Below are positions 61,967-64,000 of a stretch of DNA of 64,000 nt, one piece after another; position 1 is the stretch's first letter, and every line of letters starts with the position of its first letter. The notes beneath the pieces are model-generated. The model did no database searches and was not told the DNA's origin. It worked only from the letters and a program-made list of their open reading frames with translations. The stretch lies in contig LJCV01000209.1 of assembly GCA_001298575.1 (NCBI GenBank), positions 17,149 through 81,148 on the forward strand, read 5' to 3'. The DNA is from Actinobacteria bacterium OK074. Its GTDB lineage: Bacteria; Actinomycetota; Actinomycetes; Streptomycetales; Streptomycetaceae. The position numbers were made by a program, and so were the translations under genes.

Positions 61967-62841
61967 TAGAGCTCCTTGCGGATCGCGCCGAGGACGGCCT
62001 CGGTCTTTCTGGCGGGCGCCGCCTGGGCGCCCAACCGGTCCAGAGCCTCGCGATACACCACGACATCGTCCTGTTTGTCCAGATAGACGGCTCCCACCAT
62101 GCCGTTGAGGTAGACGATGTCGGGCAACTCGCGCGCCCGGAACCGGAAGAGGTGGTACGCACCGGCGCGCATCGCCGGGTGCGGGCCGTTCGAGAACGGC
62201 ATGACCTGCAAGGTGACGTGCGGCAGCCGATTGGCCTCGATGAGGTGGTCGATCTGCGCGCGCATCACGTCCGAACCGCCCACCGGCCAGCGCAGCACCG
62301 TCTCGTCCATCACCACCCACACCCGTGGCGGCGCCGGACGGGACAGCAACTCCTGCCGCCGCATGCGCAGTTGGACCTGGCGTTCGGTCGCCTCGGTCGC
62401 GGCGTGCGGATTGCCCGCGGTCAGCAGGGCCCGCGCGTACGCCTCCGTCTGGAGCAGGCCGGGCACGAACTGCGCCTCGTACGCCCGGATTTGGAGCGCC
62501 GCCTGTTCCAGGCTCAGATAGGCCGCGAACCAGTCCGGCAGCACGTCCCGGTAAGTGTGCCACCAGCCGCGCTTGTTGGCCTCGCGGGCGGATTTCAGGA
62601 ACGTCTCGATCTCCTGATGGTCCGTCACGCCGTAGGTCTGGAGCAGCTTCTCGACGTCCGGGAGGCGCAGCCGGGCCACCTTGGCGGCCTCCAGGCGGCG
62701 GATCGTGGAGTGGCTGACCCCGATCGCCGCGCCCGCGTCCTCGAAGGACAGTCCGGCGCGGTTGCGCAGTTCCTCCAGTTGCCGCCCGAGGATCATGCGC
62801 AGCACGGAAGGGGCCCCGCCCCAGTCGGTCTCCGTGGTCAC
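61966..62841 (-). CDS. WhiJ/Scr1-like XRE regulator
   Basis: 291 residues from GTG 62841, which has GAGGAGG upstream. N-terminal XRE helix-turn-helix (LRNRAGLSFEDAGAAIGVSHSTIRRLEAAK) and the family's C-terminal DUF5753-type domain (FVPGLLQTEAYARALL, VWVVMDETVLRWPVG, HVTLQVMPFSNG, DIVYLNGMVGAVYLD). Pairs with the DUF397 gene downstream. Such pairs with a nearby ATP-binding gene form the WhiJ/AbaA-like cassettes linked to development and antibiotic control. Confidence 0.92.
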   Translation of the reverse strand: MTTETDWGGAPSVLRMILGRQLEELRNRAGLSFEDAGAAIGVSHSTIRRLEAAKVARLRLPDVEKLLQTYGVTDHQEIETFLKSAREANKRGWWHTYRDVLPDWFAAYLSLEQAALQIRAYEAQFVPGLLQTEAYARALLTAGNPHAATEATERQVQLRMRRQELLSRPAPPRVWVVMDETVLRWPVGGSDVMRAQIDHLIEANRLPHVTLQVMPFSNGPHPAMRAGAYHLFRFRARELPDIVYLNGMVGAVYLDKQDDVVVYREALDRLGAQAAPARKTEAVLGAIRKEL

Positions 62842-63189
62842 GCACACCTCCTCATGCCCTGCCCGAAGTGCCGGGTCCAGTGGCTCGGTTCCGTCGTCCG
62901 TGGGGGCTCGGTTCCGAAGTCTGTCACGATCACGATGATCGTCCCTGATGCACGCAGCATGCATCGCGCGAATTGCAATTTTCAACTTGTAGGTTGCGGG
63001 CCGTCGTTGGCAGGTGTCACAGTGGGCCTACCGCCAGGCGCCGGTGAACATGGCTGCCGGGCAGCCCAGTTGGGGGAGATTGGGCTGTACGGCGCGTCGG
63101 GCGCGAGCCGGACGACCGGTTCGCGAGACGCACCGGGCGGTGTGACACCGGCACCGTGCGGTGCGCAGTCGGACGAAAGGCGACCACCG
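62842..63189. other. 348-base divergent promoter region with AATTGCAATT palindrome
   Basis: Lies between the leftward XRE gene and the rightward ATP-binding gene. A perfect 10-bp palindrome AATTGCAATT at 62971-62980 sits in an A/T-rich patch (62970-62998), next to GCATGCATCGCGCG. It is a plausible operator for the XRE protein. No gene seen. Confidence 0.5.
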
Positions 63190-64000
63190 ATGGCTCCGCC
63201 CTCCCTCCCGCAGTCGATCGGCCGATCCCCGGGGCAGGAGCGCCCCGTCCGGGCGGGCATCTTCGGCCTTCCCGCGGCGACCACGTCCGTGCGGCTGGCC
63301 CGCGGCCACGTCCGCGCACTCCTGGTCGAGTGGAACTCCGGCGCCGAGACCTGCGACAACGCGGTCCTCGTCACCTCCGAACTCGTCACCAACGCGGTCA
63401 TGCACACGGCCAGCGAACGGATCGTGTGCCGGCTGCGCGCCGACGGCGACGCCATCCGCATCGAGGTCGAGGACGAGAGCCGCGGCCCCAGCCGGCCGGT
63501 GCAGCGGCTCTCCCGCCCCGACGACCAGGGCGGACGCGGGCTGTTGCTGGTCGGCATGCTCAGCAGCGACTGGGGCGTGAAGGACAGCCCGCACGGCCAC
63601 GGCCGCATCGTCTGGGCCGAACTCCCGTACCAGGCCGAGGGAGCGGAGACCCCGCCCGGAGCCGACGACGACCGCGGCGACTACGACCGCAGTGACTACG
63701 ACTACGCCGACGGCGACCTGAGCGACTGCATCGACGACGGCGACCCGGCCGACCGCCCCGCCGCCGACCGCCACGCGTGGGCCGACGCCGCCCGGAGCAC
63801 CCGGACCGACGCCGCCCGGACCAACGGCACCTCCGGTACCGGCCGCGACGGGCGGGGCTCCGGCGGGACGGTGTCCCTCTGGACCGGCATGGCTCCGGGC
63901 CGCGCCGCCACCCCGGCGACCCCCCCCCCCCCCTCCCGGCCCGCGCCGTCGGGCCCCACGCCCTCCGGTCCCGCCCCGACCGGGCCCGCGACGCGGCGGC
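63190..64000 (+). CDS. ATP-binding anti-sigma-like protein (HATPase_c), 3' end outside window
   Basis: Open from ATG 63190 to the window end without a stop. Residues about 25-145 form a SpoIIAB/RsbW-type ATP-binding fold: VTSELVTNAVMHTASERI (N-box), VEDESRGPSRP, DDQGGRGLLLVGMLSSDWGV and RIVWAEL. The rest is a long disordered tail, first Asp/Tyr-rich, then Arg/Thr/Gly- and Pro-rich. A run of 14 C at 63920 lies in the tail, so the frame after it is uncertain. Third member of the WhiJ/AbaA-like cassette. Confidence 0.82.
   Translation, partial: MAPPSLPQSIGRSPGQERPVRAGIFGLPAATTSVRLARGHVRALLVEWNSGAETCDNAVLVTSELVTNAVMHTASERIVCRLRADGDAIRIEVEDESRGPSRPVQRLSRPDDQGGRGLLLVGMLSSDWGVKDSPHGHGRIVWAELPYQAEGAETPPGADDDRGDYDRSDYDYADGDLSDCIDDGDPADRPAADRHAWADAARSTRTDAARTNGTSGTGRDGRGSGGTVSLWTGMAPGRAATPATPPPPSRPAPSGPTPSGPAPTGPATRR
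63920..63933 (+). repeat. 14-base poly-C tract
   Basis: Fourteen consecutive C residues within the tail-coding part of the ATP-binding protein gene. This is the longest homopolymer I noticed in the window. Confidence 0.9.

Overview
The window is chromosomal DNA of a Streptomyces or close relative. The evidence is the very high GC content with GC-rich third codon positions, GTG and TTG starts, 1- to 4-base overlaps between co-directional genes, a complete conservon (cvnA-D), 19-bp iron boxes of the DmdR/IdeR type, and a WhiJ/AbaA-like cassette (XRE regulator, DUF397, ATP-binding protein).

Layout. 1-3.7 kb: housekeeping and catabolic genes (MsrB, a LacI regulator facing a secreted GH5 glycosidase, a proline iminopeptidase). 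3.9-38.4 kb: a complete-looking, iron-regulated, salicylate-capped peptide siderophore cluster. 38.9-44.3 kb: a large XRE regulator, an orphan sugar-type binding protein, and a LigK-like/LigJ-like pair from a protocatechuate or gallate 4,5-cleavage type pathway. 44.6-53.0 kb: an OpuB/ProU-type osmolyte ABC transporter whose binding-protein gene is separated from its other subunits by a conservon. 53.1-60.5 kb: a histidine ammonia-lyase homologue without the MIO-forming triad, a formylglycine-generating enzyme, a two-component system and an MMPL transporter. 60.8-64 kb: a DUF574 methyltransferase and the WhiJ/AbaA-like cassette, whose last gene runs off the window.

How the siderophore genes work together. 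An MbtI/Irp9-type salicylate synthase makes salicylate and an EntE-like ligase activates it. Four NRPS proteins carry, in gene order: C-A-T (beta-alanine predicted), C-A-T-E (unassigned, possibly N5-hydroxyornithine), C-A-T-C-A-T-E (Ser, then N5-formyl-N5-hydroxyornithine), and ArCP-Cy-A-T (salicylate loading plus cyclised Ser, Thr or Cys). PanD would supply beta-alanine, an ornithine N5-monooxygenase and a formyltransferase the hydroxamate residue, and an MbtH protein would help the A domains. An EntS-like MFS pump, two FecCD permeases and an iron-siderophore lipoprotein handle export and uptake. Four good iron boxes and two weaker ones sit in front of these units. The product should be a mixed-ligand (hydroxyphenyl-oxazoline or -thiazoline plus hydroxamate) peptide of the amychelin/gobichelin/cahuitamycin/madurastatin kind; its exact order and identity are open.

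Most unusual points: an iron-box-controlled fusion of an EntE-like ligase and an EntB-like isochorismatase in which both active sites look destroyed; NRPS condensation-domain types and tails that contradict simple gene-order collinearity; no thioesterase domain; an ammonia-lyase homologue with Gly-Thr-Gly in place of Ala-Ser-Gly; two intergenic arrays of the same GGAAA-type decamer with an exact 10-bp period; and short in-frame tandem repeats in the tails or linkers of several unrelated genes.
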